Assembly: GCF_033115175.1 (NCBI RefSeq)
Contig: NC_084850.1
Span: 108,049,939-108,113,938 of the forward strand
Source: Lepus europaeus
Taxonomy: Eukaryota > Chordata > Mammalia > Lagomorpha > Leporidae
Length of the DNA stretch: 64,000 nt
Reading direction: 5' to 3'
A program made the position numbers and the translations under genes. Position 1 is the first letter of the stretch, and every line of letters begins with the position of its first letter. Shown piece after piece: positions 1 through 11,097 of this stretch. A model generated the notes under the pieces. The model made no database searches. It was given only the letters and a program-made list of their open reading frames with translations, and was not told the origin of the DNA.

Positions 1-142
1 TCAGCCTAGCTCAGCCCCAGCCATTGCAGCCATTTGGGGAATGAACCAATGGATGAGAGTCCCGTTTCTCTTTCGGCCTCTCCCTCTCTCTCTCTCTCTG
101 TCATTCTGCCTTTCAAGTGAACAAATAAATAAATCTTTTTTA
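1..142 (+). repeat. CSINE, 3' part (cut by window edge)
   Basis: Body from 'ccattgcagccatttgggga' through the CT run to 'aataaataaatctttttt'. The 5' part is outside the window. Confidence 0.9.
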
Positions 143-155
143 AAAATGCATTTTT

Positions 156-486
156 GGGGGACTGGCGCTGTGGTGTAGCAGGTAAAGCCTCCACCTATGG
201 CACTGGCATCCCATATGGGTGCCCATTTGAGTCCCGGCTGCTCCACTTCCAATCCAGCTCCCTGCTAATGGGCCTGGGAAAGCAGCAGCAGATGGCCCAA
301 GTGCTTGGGCTCCTGCTCCCATGTGGGAGACACAGAAGAAGCTCCAGGCTCCTGGCTTCAGTTCGGCCCAGCCCTGGCCATTGCAGCCATTTGGGGAGTG
401 AACCAGCAGAAGGAAGATCTCTTTCTCGCTTTCTCTCCTTTCTCTCTGTAACTCTGCTTTCCAAATAAATAAAATAAATCTTTTTT
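156..486 (+). repeat. CSINE
   Basis: Full length with head 'gggggactggcgctgtggtg'. Imperfect TSD aaaatgcatttt (144-155) and aaaatacatttt (487-498). Confidence 0.9.
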
Positions 487-633
487 AAAATACATTTTAA
501 AAAAGAAAATAGAAGCTTTGAGAATCTAGCTACAATAAATGTGAAATTTCGTAGTCAGGTGCTAATTCACCACATAGAGATTTATAAAAGAAGTAGTTCC
601 CCAGGTCTTAACCAGATTGGACAGGAAAGATAA

Positions 634-883
634 GGGGTGGGCATTGTGGCACAGTGGGCTAAGCCACTGCTTGCCACACCTGCATCCCGTATTGGCATCC
701 CAGCTCTTGTGCTTCTGATCCAGCTTCCTCCTGATGCTCCTGGGAAGGCATCAGAAGATGGCTGAAGTACTTGGACCCTCTCACTCGTGTGGGAGCCCTG
801 GACGGATTTCCAGGCTCCTGGCCTTGGCCTGGCCCAACCCTGTCTGTTGTAGCCATTTAGAAGGTGAACCAGCATTTGGAAGA

Positions 884-916
<33 letters not shown>

Positions 917-970
917 CTCTCATTCATTCTCATTCTCACACTGTGCCTTTCAAATAAATAAATCAAAAAA
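634..970 (+). repeat. CSINE
   Basis: Full length with a long CT run and an 'aaataaataaatc' tail, followed by a run of ten G. Confidence 0.9.
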
Positions 971-1122
971 GGGGGGGGGGTCAAAGTAGGAAGAGAGAAA
1001 TATATAAAAGACTGGTGGGAGACAGGGAGTAGTTGCTTTATCTGATTCTTCACCCAAACCCTAAAAATGAAATATTATATAGGGAAAGCTGTAAAGATGT
1101 ATGTGGAAAGGTTTTATCTTTT

Positions 1123-1209
1123 TTTTTTTTTAAAAAGACGAGATAGCAACGACATTTTTAAAAAAGATTTATTTTTGAAAGAGTTACACAGAGAAGGAGA
1201 GGCAAAGAC

Positions 1210-1242
<33 letters not shown>

Positions 1243-1393
1243 AAGAGGTCTTCCATCCACTCCCTAGTTGGCCGCAATGGCCGGAGCTGCACCGATCTGA
1301 AGCCAGGAGCCAGGAGCTTCTTCTGGGTCTCCCACGTGGGGCTGTCAGCACTGCAGGTGGCAGTTTTACCCGCTACACCACAACATGGACCCC
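1123..1393 (-). repeat. CSINE with internal deletion
   Basis: Reverse copy that lacks the middle of the body; it jumps from 'ctcccacgtgggg' to the head. Perfect 14-bp TSD aggttttatctttt at 1109-1122 and 1394-1407. Confidence 0.88.
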
Positions 1394-1407
1394 AGGTTTT
1401 ATCTTTT

Positions 1408-2032
1408 AATCCCAAGTCTAATGAGGGATCCATCTGAGCCAGTCCGCCCCACCCCCAAAGAGCTGAGCAAAGGGCTTCCTTGCAATTCATTTCTTTTGTG
1501 GAGTGATCCCGAGGAACTGGAGTGAGGGACAGGGAGGAGCGAAAGAGGGAAGGAGGGAGAGCTAATACAAGCTCATCACAACCTGCTGTGGTAGCAGGTT
1601 TCCTATCACTAAGGGCTTTCTCTGGAGCTATGCAAATGCGGAAATGCATCTCCAGATTGTCTGCCCAAAGGGTGGGAGAGAGCAGTCTTTATGCCTGGCT
1701 TGGGCCTGAATCAGCCAAGGGTTGGCCCCAGGGTGTTTGTACATGTGTCACAATGCTGCCATGCATTCCTCACCATCAGCCACAAAGAAGCCCCAGGGCC
1801 AGCAGGTGAGCTTACTCTTGTGACTGAGGGAGGTGCTGCTGTCTCTGTGGGTCCCGTCATCCCCATACCTGATGAGGCTGGTACAAGCTGTGTCCTGGCT
1901 TCAGACCCCTGCCAGGCTTAGAGAGAGAGGCAGGTCGAGGAGCCTTGCCTAGTCCCTTGCTGCTACTCCTTCTACCCACGCTTCCTCCTCAGGAGCTAGT
2001 TGGGAGGAGCAGAGAGGAAGTGCAAATTGGAA
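1408..2032. other. Unassigned intergenic DNA
   Basis: Moderate-GC single-copy-looking sequence. Short overlapping ORFs lack coding signature. I see no gene or clear repeat. Confidence 0.5.
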
Positions 2033-2045
2033 GATAGGAAGCCTT

Positions 2046-2379
2046 GGCCGGCGCCGTGGCTCAACAGGCTAATCCTCCACCTTGCGGCGCCGGCACACCA
2101 GGTTCTAGTCCCGGTTGGGGCGCCGGATTCTATCCCGGTTGCCCCTCTTCCAGGCCAGCTCTCTGCTATGGCCCGGGAAGGCAGTAGAGGATGGCCCAAG
2201 TGCTTGGGCCCTGCACCCGCAAGGGAGACAAGGAGAAGCACCTGGCTCCTGGCTTCGGATCAGCGTGATGAGCCGGCCGCAGCGGCCATTGGAGGGTGAA
2301 CCAACGGCAAAAAGGAAGACCTTTCTCTCTCTCTCTCTCACTATCCACTCTGCCTGTCAAAAAAAAGAAAAAAAAAAAA
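2046..2379 (+). repeat. Young-subfamily CSINE
   Basis: Head 'ggccggcgccgtggctcaac' with 'gaaccaacggcaaaa' before the CT run and a poly(A) tail without the aaataaat motif. TSD agataggaagcc / agataagaagcc on the two sides. Confidence 0.92.
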
Positions 2380-2588
2380 GATAAGAAGCCAGCACTTCCT
2401 CCTGGAAGAGCACAGCCAGAAGCAGGCCTGAGCCAGGGAAGAGAGAAGTTATGGAAACTCTCTTGGGCTGAATAGTCTAGTTATGGGAGACGCTGTATTT
2501 GTAGCTTTAGTGGACAATAAGGCTATTACCTAGGACTTAACTGAAAAGTCACGGGGCCCAGGGCAGTATGGGATTTATTTTTTTCCAA

Positions 2589-3608
2589 TGTATTAATCAG
2601 GGTTCTTTGGAGAAACAGAACCAGCAGGAGACTGTATTAGTCTGTTTTCTGCAACTATAATGACATCCCTGAGGCTGGGTAACTTATAAAGAAAAGAGAT
2701 ATGTTTCACTCATTGTTTCAGAGGCTGAAAGTCCAAACAGCGTGGTACTGGCTCTGGCGACAGCACCCTAACTACAGCATCTGATGACAGATGGCGTCAT
2801 GGCGGGAGCACACGTGCCCAGGAGAGACCACATGGGGAGACAGGAAGCCAGAGCAAGGGGGAAGGGCCAGACTTGCTCTTTTTATAGCAGCCCTCTCCCA
2901 AGAACTAATGCACAAGAGTAACCATAATCCCTTCATAATGACCCAAGGACCTCCCACTGGCCCCACCTCTTAAAGGTCCCACCACCTCTTAACATCACCA
3001 CACTGGGAACCAAGTTCCCAACACATGAACCCTTAGGGGACAAACCACATCCAAACCGTAGGAGACCTCAAGGTGTAAGGGCCTTGCATTTCTGAGAACT
3101 GACTGGGTGTCATCAGAGCATCGAGAAGACCGGTATACCTGGAACATTGTGGAGAGAGAGTCTTCAGGAGTTACAGAGAGCTCAGCAGTTGAGCCACGTG
3201 GGTAGGAGGCTAACAGGTTCCATGACCTGCAGGGTGAGTCAGCAAGTTGGAGACGAGGGAGAGCCAATGGTGTGGTTGCAGTCAAAATGGTAACAGGAAT
3301 GGAGACCCAGGAAGAGCTGATGTTTCCATTTGAGCCAGAAGACAGGAAGAAAAGTGATGTCCCAGCTTGCGGACAGGTGGAAAGACTCCCTCTTCTCAGA
3401 AGACGGCCAGGCTTTTTGTTCTCATTGAGGTCTGTGGGTGGTTGGATGAGGCCTACCATGTTAGAGAGGACCACCTGCTTTATTCAGTCTATTTAAATGC
3501 TAATCTCATCCAAAAGTATCCTCACAGAAACACCCAAATAGAATGCTTTGCCAAATACTTAGGCACCCCTTGACCTGGTCAAGTTGACACATAAAATTAG
3601 CTATCACA
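2589..3608 (-). repeat. MLT2-like ERVL LTR, split by a nested MLT1 LTR
   Basis: It starts 'tgtattaatcagggttcttt' and ends 'agttgacacataaaattagc tatcaca', the two ends of MLT2-type (ERVL) LTRs in reverse orientation. Positions 2633-3060 are a younger MLT1 insertion, so the MLT2 parts are 2589-2632 and about 3067-3608. No internal retroviral sequence is attached. Confidence 0.75.
2633..3060 (-). repeat. MLT1-like MaLR solo LTR nested in MLT2
   Basis: 428 bp from 'tgtattagtctgttttctgc' to 'acatccaaaccgta', with 'ttataaagaaaagag' and 'accaagttcccaacacatga' in the expected reverse order. A perfect 6-bp direct repeat, ggagac, flanks it at 2627-2632 and 3061-3066. Confidence 0.85.
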
Positions 3609-3722
3609 ACCAGGTAATGCCTCTTGAATGGATTTTAAAGGAGACTCAGTAAAAGTAGTGTTTTCATTGCATGCAAGTCAAGCATAGACAACATGCAGTT
3701 ACATTCTTAGAACTTGCACAGA

Positions 3723-4018
3723 GGCCGGCGCCGTGGCTTAACAGGCTAATCTATCCCGGTTGTCCCTCTTCCAGGCCAGCTCTCTGCTATGGCCCAGGAA
3801 GGCAATGGAGGATGGCCCAAGTCCTTGGGCCTTGCACCCCATGGGAGACCAGGAGAAGCACCTGGCTCCTGGCTTCGGATCAGCAAGATGCGCCGGCCAC
3901 AGCGGCCATTGGAGGGTGAACCAACGGCAAAAAGGAAGACCTTCCTCTCTGTCTCTCTCTCTCACTATCCACTCTGCCTGTCAAAAAAAAACAAAAAACA
4001 AAAAAAACAAAAAAACAA
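3723..4018 (+). repeat. Young CSINE with head deletion
   Basis: The head is joined directly to 'tatcccggttg', deleting about 75 bp including the B box. Perfect 12-bp TSD aacttgcacaga at 3711-3722 and 4019-4030. The tail is A-rich with interspersed C. Confidence 0.92.
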
Positions 4019-4030
4019 AACTTGCACAGA

Positions 4031-4685
4031 ACCTCCTGTGGGCCCTGCTGAACCTGACCCTGACCCTTCGTTACCTGTTCCTGACCTTCACTCTTTAACC
4101 AGCCTCCTCCTGCCTTCCTTCTCCATCTTGACACACAGTTAGTACCTTCCTGGCTCTCAGTTTGGGGCTCTGCCCTCTGAACTGCAGGCAGCATCCTCCC
4201 CCCAACCCCCAACTGTATCTAATGCTCTCCCTGTTCGACATGGTCTCGAAATCAGCCAAAGCATGACTGTCCCTAACTTGCTAAAAGATGCCGCACCCTT
4301 CTCCAAAACAGCCTGATGATTGCTTCAACATGCAGGCCGTGCTCAGAGAGGGCCCCAAAGCCCAATCCCAGCGGTCGGGCGGGGGTGTGACAATCACAGG
4401 CGCTAGGGGGTTGTTTCCCCTTCTTTTTCCTACACTGCTTAGACCTGGGGACCCAAAGGCTCTCTTTGAAGCTCCAGTAGCTCCAATGCTTGCCAATCTT
4501 CTCAAGTACGTACTTCAAGCCAAGATCTTTTTTATTTTAACCATTCCAGGTTGGATAGAGGAAGGAACTACTTGATAGTTGGTCACTGCCTCAGGACGAA
4601 ATAAACCCAGGGTCACTGCACTGTGTCTGAGTCTGATAAGCAAGAGAGGTGATACCATCCTGCTTATTAATAATTGTTCAATATT
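4031..4685. other. Unassigned intergenic DNA
   Basis: No gene, RNA or recognisable repeat. Mixed C/T-rich then moderate-GC sequence. Confidence 0.5.
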
Positions 4686-4699
4686 AATAAGCCTTGTGG

Positions 4700-5041
4700 G
4701 GGCCAACGCTGTGGTACAGTGGGTTAACGCCCTGGCCTGAAGTGCCGGCATCCCATTTGGGCGCCGGTTCTAGTCTCGGCTGCTCCTCTTCTGATCCAGC
4801 TCTCTGCTATGGCCTGGGAAAGCAGTAGAAGATGGCCCAAGTCCTTGGGCCCCTGCACCCACGTGGGAGACCCGGAAGAGGCTCCTGGTTCCTGGCTTTG
4901 GATCGGTGCAGTTCCAGCCATTGTGGCCAATTGGGGAGTGAACCAGCAGATGGAAGACCTCTCTCCCTCTCTCTCTCTCTCTGCCTCTCTCCTCTCTCTA
5001 TGTAACTCAGACTTTCAAATAAATAAATATTTTTTTTAAAA
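4700..5041 (+). repeat. CSINE
   Basis: Full length with a perfect 15-bp TSD aataagccttgtggg at 4686-4700 and 5042-5056. It inserted at the edge of the LTR at 5051-5520. Confidence 0.92.
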
Positions 5042-5050
5042 AATAAGCCT

Positions 5051-5520
5051 TGTGGGCTCTTGCCACTATTTAGAGAATTCTGAATACTGGCTTAAATAGA
5101 CCAGACAACATGGTAAGTTTTAAGGATTTTATTCAGTAGAGAAATGCACAGGGGAGTGAGGGCTTTATGTAGGAGAGAAAGAGAAGTCTAGAAGCGAAGT
5201 TGGGTCCATAGCAAGCAGAGAGCAGGCCACGAGTGAGCCACGTGGAGCACGGAGCCTGCATGCAGGCAGGAAAGCAGGGAGCGGGCAGTGGCCCAAGGGG
5301 GAACAAGGGCAACAAAAGTCAATGAAGGCGGAAAAGGGAGGGGCCCACCTTCCTCCAGGCCTTTTATCCACTTCCAAAGGGGAGTGGTTACATAGCCTGA
5401 TTGGCAGGTGGGCAAACAGGTGGGATCTGGTAGGGGCCTGAGATCCCACAGGGGCATGGTGAAGGTGTGGTCAGGGCACAACCACTGATGCTCTCAGAGC
5501 TGGGGAAGCTCCTGTCTCAG
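5051..5520 (-). repeat. ERV-like solo LTR (unclassified)
   Basis: Read on the minus strand it has the order of an LTR: a CCAAT box (plus gattgg near 5400), a TATA-like GGATAAAAGG near 5359-5368, then after about 230 bp CTGAATAAAATCC (AATAAA at 5128-5133), then a short U5 ending CCCACA at 5051. Direct repeats ataagcct at 5043-5050 and 5521-5528 flank it, one base off a perfect abutment on the right. No internal retroviral DNA adjoins. The class is not determined. Confidence 0.6.
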
Positions 5521-5528
5521 ATAAGCCT

Positions 5529-5844
5529 CCCTAAAGGTGGAGCCTGCGACACAGATTCTCGGGTAAGTGACTTCCTGAGGGAGGGCGCTCAGCAGGAAGC
5601 TAAGGAGTGAGGGGAATGGGAACAGAAGTCAAGAGCAAGGTTGTGGTTTCAGCCATTCAGCCTGGGGGGGCGGGGGGGAAGCTCTGGGGCAGACCCTATA
5701 CCTCAGAGCCTGTTCTGCCTGACCATAACGCTTTAGTATCTTCCACACTGCTGGCTTCAACTTGCCAACATCCTATTTAGGAATTTTGGATGTATGTTCT
5801 TAAGTAAGTTCAACCAATTTTTTTCTTATCATTGTATAAAAAGG
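5529..5844. other. Unassigned intergenic DNA
   Basis: Contains a short G-run near 5667. No gene or recognised repeat. Confidence 0.45.
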
Positions 5845-6205
5845 CTTCAAAAAGTTCATGGCAAATGGAAAAAGTATGCAGAAGTTTTAAATTTTTTTTG
5901 CACCAAAATAAAGTTGTGGGTGGTTTTTGTTTTTGTTTTTGTTTTTTGAGAGGCAGAGAGATAGGAGGCCTGCATCTGTGAGCCCACTTCTCAAGGGCCC
6001 CTAACAGCCAGGGTCGGGCCAGAAAGCCAGGAATCCAAACCAGATCTCCCACGTGCTGCTGCCTCCCAGGTGCGTATTAGCAGGAAGCCCAAGTCAGGAG
6101 CCACGGCCGAGACTTGAACCCAGGCACTCCAGCAGGAGATACAGATGTGCCAACCCCATCTTAACTGCTAGGCCAGATGCCCACCCTCCCATGAACTTTC
6201 TGAAG
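5845..6205. mobile_element. MITE-like DNA transposon remnant split by a CSINE
   Basis: Inverted termini cttcaaaaagttcatgg (5845-5861) and ccatgaactttctgaag (6189-6205) match at 16 of 17 positions. The left arm carries the internal motif 'tttgcaccaaaataaa' that recurs at 50.7-50.9 kb. A reverse CSINE occupies 5945-6187. No transposase is encoded. Confidence 0.65.
5945..6187 (-). repeat. CSINE inside the MITE
   Basis: Diverged reverse copy with a short GA run; head region 'gctaggccagatgcccacc'. It separates the two arms of the element at 5845-6205. Confidence 0.75.
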
Positions 6206-6282
6206 TATTGTCACACTTGTCTCATTCGTTTTCATTTGTTCATGGCTCCATAAATGTAATCACAAATATTTTCAGAGAATTA

Positions 6283-6352
6283 CAACTGGATGGAAGATCT
6301 CTCTGTCTCTTTCTCTCTTTGTTGCTCTGACTTTCAAATAAATAAATCTCTT
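6283..6352 (+). repeat. CSINE 3' tail fragment
   Basis: Only 'actggatggaagatctctct' through the CT run to 'caaataaataaatctctta' remains. Confidence 0.75.
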
Positions 6353-7618
6353 AGAAATTTTTATAAAATTTTTAACAATGTATACTTTCCCACAACTAAA
6401 ACAATAAAAGTGTAAAAAGATGCCATTGTTATGTAAAAGAATATGGATAGGTAGCCTGTAGATCAGAGTGAACAGTGGTCATGGCTGGAAGGTAGGAGTC
6501 CAGAGCATGTTCTGTACTGTACATTTCCACAGCATTAGAATGTCTGATAATGAACCTATAATCTTGTAATCATAAGATAACTAAAGGTGGAAAAAACCAG
6601 GGCAGGATCTCATGTGAAGGATTACCGTGGAAAGGACTTGGGCTCTGGCTGCAGTCACCCCAGGGGAGGAAGGGATTTGCTTTCCCTTAAATCCCTGTGC
6701 GTGGTGGGGGGAGCAGAGGAAGTGGAGATGTTCCCCTACACAAGGAGAACTTGGGGGTGGGTGGGTGGGCAACAGAGCACATGCACCCCCCACGGCCAAC
6801 CACCACCCCACACACCTGGGGCCTGGCCAGGGGGTCTGAGGCCACCAAGTGCACACAGCTAAGAGCCACACAAGCAGAGGCCCCGAGACGAGGACACAGG
6901 CCAAACCTCACGGCTGCACCCCGAGACATTCTGCCTCGTGGGCGACAGGGCCGTGGGCCAGGGGGCTGGGAGGGCAGTGGCTCTGAAGTGTTTTGCTCCT
7001 CCCCTTTGCTCCCAGGTTGCTAGGGCAAACAACATAACCACCCCAGTGGGCTTCATTACTGATTAATGCGCTCCAGCTTGACGGCTGCCGGCCCAGGTGG
7101 CTCCCTGCGCCTCCTAATACTGGGTTCAAAGCTTTGTGATTCTCCCCCAGCCCAGGCCCCTGCAGTGCAGTTAATGGCTGGGGGGGGGGGGGGGGGGCTC
7201 CACCTCCTCTACTGAGGCCTGGTGAACTGGCCTTGCCTTGGCCTCTCTGCTTGTGTGTGTCACCATCCAGCCATTAGGGCCTCCTGCTCCAGGAGCAGCT
7301 ATGCGCCTCCCCAAGGCTGACCCTGACTTAGGCCGCTGAACCCATCCTACATGCCCCCCCATCTCGGAAGCCTGTCTCGATTTCCACAGTCTTTCATGTG
7401 TTCCCTGTCTCCTTTACCAGACTTCCTCCTCCCAAGCTGTAATGTGATCTGCATATCCCCCATCTCACCCCCACGCCCTTATCCCGCATATCCGCATATC
7501 CGTATCCTTAGTACAGACCCTCCTCGCCTTGCCCCTTGCCACCGGCAGCAGTTGTCTGACTCTGCCCAACATCTCCTAGACATTCCGTGTTCTTTTTTAA
7601 CACCCAGTCTGAACAGAG
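6353..7618. other. Repeat-poor intergenic block, GC-rich in the middle
   Basis: No gene supported. 6650-7330 is GC-rich with G/C homopolymer runs, including an 18-G run at 7180-7197. It contains an RFX X-box-like pair GTTGCT..GCAAAC near 7015-7031. Overlapping ORFs on both strands are proline/glycine-rich composition artefacts. Confidence 0.5.
7180..7197 (+). repeat. Poly(G) run
   Basis: Eighteen consecutive G. It is potentially quadruplex-forming and prone to length error in assemblies. Confidence 0.9.
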
Positions 7619-7912
7619 CAGGCAACGTGCGCAGTGGTTAAGTCACTGCTTGCGATGCCCGCATTCCATATCAGAGTGCCTGGTTTGAATTCTGGCTCCT
7701 CCGCTTCTGTTCCAGCTTCCTGCTGATACAAACCCTGCAAGGCAAAGATGATGGCCCGAGTACTTGCGTTCCTGCCATTCACGTAAGAAGTCTTGGATGG
7801 AGTTCCAGATGTGGCTTTGGCCTGGCCCAGCCATAGCTGCTGCAGGCATTTGGGGAATGAAGCAGCAGGTGGAGGATCTCTGTCTCTTTGCCTTTCATAT
7901 AAAATGAAAATA
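7619..7912 (+). repeat. CSINE (old)
   Basis: Diverged copy with a short CT run and A-rich 'aaaataaattaaaataaaa' tail. Confidence 0.8.
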
Positions 7913-8040
7913 AATTAAAATAAAAGCAAAATAAAAACAAAAGCCAATATTATTAAAGTGTACCTTACCTTACCTACCATCAAATGAAACAATTTTAACT
8001 GTACATGTTGCTGAGTGTTTTTAAAGATTTATTTATTTGC

Positions 8041-8380
8041 TGGGGCCGGCACTATGGCATAGCGGGTAAAGCCGCTGCCTGCAGTGCTGGCATCCCATAT
8101 GGGCACCGGTTCGAGTCCTGGCTGCTCCACTTCTGATCCAGCTCTCTGCTATGGCCTAGGGAAGCAATAGAGGATGGCCCAAGTTCTTGGGCCCCTTGCA
8201 CCTGTGTGGGAGACCTAGAAGAAGCTCCTGGCTCCTGGCTTCTGATCAACACAGCTCTGGCCGTTGTGACCCATTGGGGAGTGAACCAGCGGATGGAAGA
8301 CCTCTCTCTCTCTGCCTCTCCTTCTCTCTCTGTGTAACTCTGACTTTCAAATAAATAAATAAATCTTTTAAAAAAAAAAG
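8041..8380 (+). repeat. CSINE
   Basis: Full length. Perfect 14-bp TSD gatttatttatttg at 8026-8039 and 8381-8394, itself the tail motif of an older reverse CSINE. Confidence 0.92.
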
Positions 8381-8394
8381 GATTTATTTATTTG

Positions 8395-8745
8395 GGAGCT
8401 GACACTGTTGCAGCAGGCTAAGTTACTGCCTGCAGTGCCAGCATCCCATATGGGTGCCAGTTCGAGTCCAGGCTGCTCCACTTCCGATCCAGCTCCCTGC
8501 TAATGGCCTAAGAAAGCAGCAGAAAATGGGCCCAAGTGGCCCAAGTCCTTAGGCTCCTGCAACCCATGTGGGAGACCAGGAAGAAGTTCCTGGCTCCTAG
8601 CTTTGCCCTGGCCCAGCCCCAGCCATCACAGACCATTTGGGAAGTGAACCAGTGGAACTGTGGTCTCTGTGTGTGTGTGTGTGTTGTAGGTGTGTCCTCT
8701 TTCTCTCTCTCTCTGTAACTTTGCCTTTCAAATAAATCAATTTTG
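8395..8745 (+). repeat. CSINE with TG tract
   Basis: It abuts the right TSD of the previous copy. Part of the CT run is replaced by a TG-rich stretch near 8668-8695. Confidence 0.88.
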
Positions 8746-8747
8746 TA

Positions 8748-8955
8748 AAAATAGATTAATTTATTTGTCACTCCAACCAGGTCTCCCATGTGGATTGCAG
8801 GGACTCAAGTACTTGGGCCATCATCACTGCCTTCCCAGGTCCATTATCGGGAAACTGGATCAGAAGCAGAGCAGCCAGGACTGGAACCGGCACTCCAATA
8901 TGGGATGCAGGTGTTCCAAGCAGACTGAACCTGCTTCGCCACAGTGCTGGTCCCC
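8748..8955 (-). repeat. CSINE (old, shortened)
   Basis: Reverse copy lacking the GA-rich run, with head 'gccacagtgctggtcccc'. Confidence 0.82.
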
Positions 8956-9010
8956 ATGTTGAGTTTTGACAAATGTATGCCCATGTGTAACCACTCCCAT
9001 AATCAAGAAT

Positions 9011-9039
9011 TTTTTTAAGATATATTTATTTATTTGAGA

Positions 9040-9072
<33 letters not shown>

Positions 9073-9340
9073 CTTCCATCCAGTGGTTCACTCCCCAAAT
9101 GTCCTGCAATGGCTGGAGCTGGGTCGATCCAAAGCCAGGAAGCCAGGAGCCAGGAGCTTCTTCTGGGTCTCCTATGTGGGTGCAGGGGCCCAAGCACCTG
9201 AGCCATCTTCCACTGCTTTCCCAGACACATTAGTAGGGAGTTGGATCAGAAGTGGAGCAGCAGGGACGTGAACTGGTACCCAAATGGGATGCCAGCACAG
9301 CAGGCGGAGGCTTAACCTACTACACCACAGTACCAGTCCC
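9011..9340 (-). repeat. CSINE
   Basis: Full-length reverse copy with a long GA run, ending 'accacagtaccagtccc'. Confidence 0.9.
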
Positions 9341-9452
9341 AAGAATATTTCTGTTGCTCTAAAAAGTCATGTCCCTTCCCAGAAAATCTCCTCCCGCCAT
9401 CCCCATCTCCAGAAAACCATTGATCTGCTTTCTTTTAAAAATATTTTTTAAC

Positions 9453-9788
9453 GGCCGGCGCCGTGGCTCAACAGGCTAATCCTCCGCCTAGCGGCGCCGG
9501 CACACCGGGTTCTAGTCCTGGTTGGGGCACCGGATTCTGTCCCGGTTGCCCCTCTTCCAGGCCAGCTCTCTGCTGTGGCCCGGGAAGGCAGTGGAGGATG
9601 GCCCAAGTGCTTGGGCCCTGCACCCCATGGGAGACCAGGAGAAGCACCTGGCTCCTGCCTTCGGATCAGCGCGGTGCGCTGGCCACAGTGTGCCGGCCGC
9701 GGCGGCCATTGGAGGGTGAACCAACGGCAAAGGAAGACCTTTCTCTCTGTCTCTCTCTCTCACTGTCCACTCTGCCTGTCAAAAAAAA
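9453..9788 (+). repeat. Young CSINE
   Basis: Near-consensus young head. It carries an additional 'gcgctggccacagtgtgccgg' type expansion between the body and 'gcggccattgg'. Confidence 0.92.
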
Positions 9789-9795
9789 TTTTTTT

Positions 9796-10096
9796 TAAAG
9801 ATTTATTCATTTGTTTGAGAGGCAGAGAGAGGTCTTCTGTCCGCTGGTTCACTCCCCAAATGGCCACAACAACCAGAGCTGAGCCAATCCTAAGCCAGGA
9901 ACCAGGAGTGTCTTCGGGGTCTACCATGCGGGTGCAGGGGCCCAAGGATTTGGGCCATCTTCCAGGGCTTTCCCAGGAAGGGTATCAGCAGCGAGCTGGA
10001 TCAGAAGTAGAGCAGCCAGGACTCGAACTGGCACCCCTATGGGATGCTGGCACCTCAGGTGGATGTTTAACCCACTATGCCATAGCGCCAGCCTTG
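9796..10096 (-). repeat. CSINE
   Basis: Reverse copy with a short GA run; head end 'gccatagcgccagcc'. Confidence 0.9.
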
Positions 10097-10440
10097 CTAC
10101 TTCATTTGTTTAAGTTATTATGAATAAAACTGCTGTGAATATTTGTATGCAAATCTTTGTGTAGGCATATGTTTTCATTTCTCTTAATGTAACAGTAAAA
10201 TAGCTGATTCAAATGGTACTTCTATGTTTAGATTAACCAGGAAATGTCAAACCATTCTCCAGAGTGGCTGTAGCATATTACATTCCCACCAGCAATGTGT
10301 CAGAGTTTCAGTTGCTCCCACATCCTCCTCAGCATTTGGTGTTTTAATCTCTTTCATGTTAGCCATTCCAGTTGCTGTGTAGTGGCACTGTTTTCTTGCA
10401 CATTTTCATCATGAAATACTGTCTATATCCAAAATATTAA

Positions 10441-10629
10441 GAGAATCATATAAAAAATACCCTAGTACTCAATACCTAACCTGGTCAGATGTTAACATGT
10501 TGTTGTAATTTCTTCAGCTATAACTTCTTATACTAAGACTCTATTAAATATTACAAATGCTGTATAATCAGATTCTTATATTTTATATCTGAAAAGAGAA
10601 TTTAGTTTTGACCTTAGAAATAATTTCAT
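10441..10629. other. AT-rich unassigned spacer
   Basis: No gene or repeat recognised. Confidence 0.4.
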
Positions 10630-10984
10630 GGGGCCAAACTCATGGCACAGCAGGTTAAATCACCTATAATTCCTGCATCCCATATCAGAGCACCAGTTCA
10701 AGTGTTCTGCTCTCGCTATTTCCCATCCAGCTCCCTGCTAATGCACCTGGGAAACAGTGGAGGATGGCCCAAGTCACTGGGCACCTGCCACCCATGTGGG
10801 AGACCTGGGTGAAGCTCCTGGCTCCTGGCTTCAGCCTGGCCCAGCTCCAGCCTTTGTGGTCATTTGGAGAGTGGAGCAGCAGATGAAGGATCTCTCTCTC
10901 TCTCTCTCCCCCTTTTTTTCTGTCATTCTGTCTTTCAAATAAATAAATCTCCCTTTTCAAAAAAGAGAGAGAGAGAGAGAGAGG
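10630..10984 (+). repeat. CSINE
   Basis: TSD gaaataatttcat (10617-10629) / gaaataacttcat (10986-10998), one mismatch. The tail ends in a GA run. Confidence 0.9.
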
Positions 10985-11097
10985 GAGAAATAACTTCATT
11001 AAGTGAATTATTGACAATTTAATAAATTTTAGTGTACTGTAGTGAATAGTAACATCAGTATTAAAGATTCTAGATAATAGTTATGTTTGTTAATTTT

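Larger units (their letters stand above)
7913..10440 (-). repeat. Old L1, antisense, shredded by CSINEs
   Basis: Pieces at about 7920-8025, 8956-9010, 9341-9452 and 10097-10440 read in order as one L1M copy in reverse. Diagnostic strings include 'gagttttgacaaatgtatgc', 'gaataaaactgctgtgaat' and 'acattcccaccagcaatgtg'. Six CSINEs lie between the pieces (8041-8380, 8395-8745, 8748-8955, 9011-9340, 9453-9788, 9796-10096). Confidence 0.75.

Noticed and set aside
9575..10123. 182-codon plus-strand ORF
   Set aside because: It reads through a young CSINE and the adjoining reverse CSINE.
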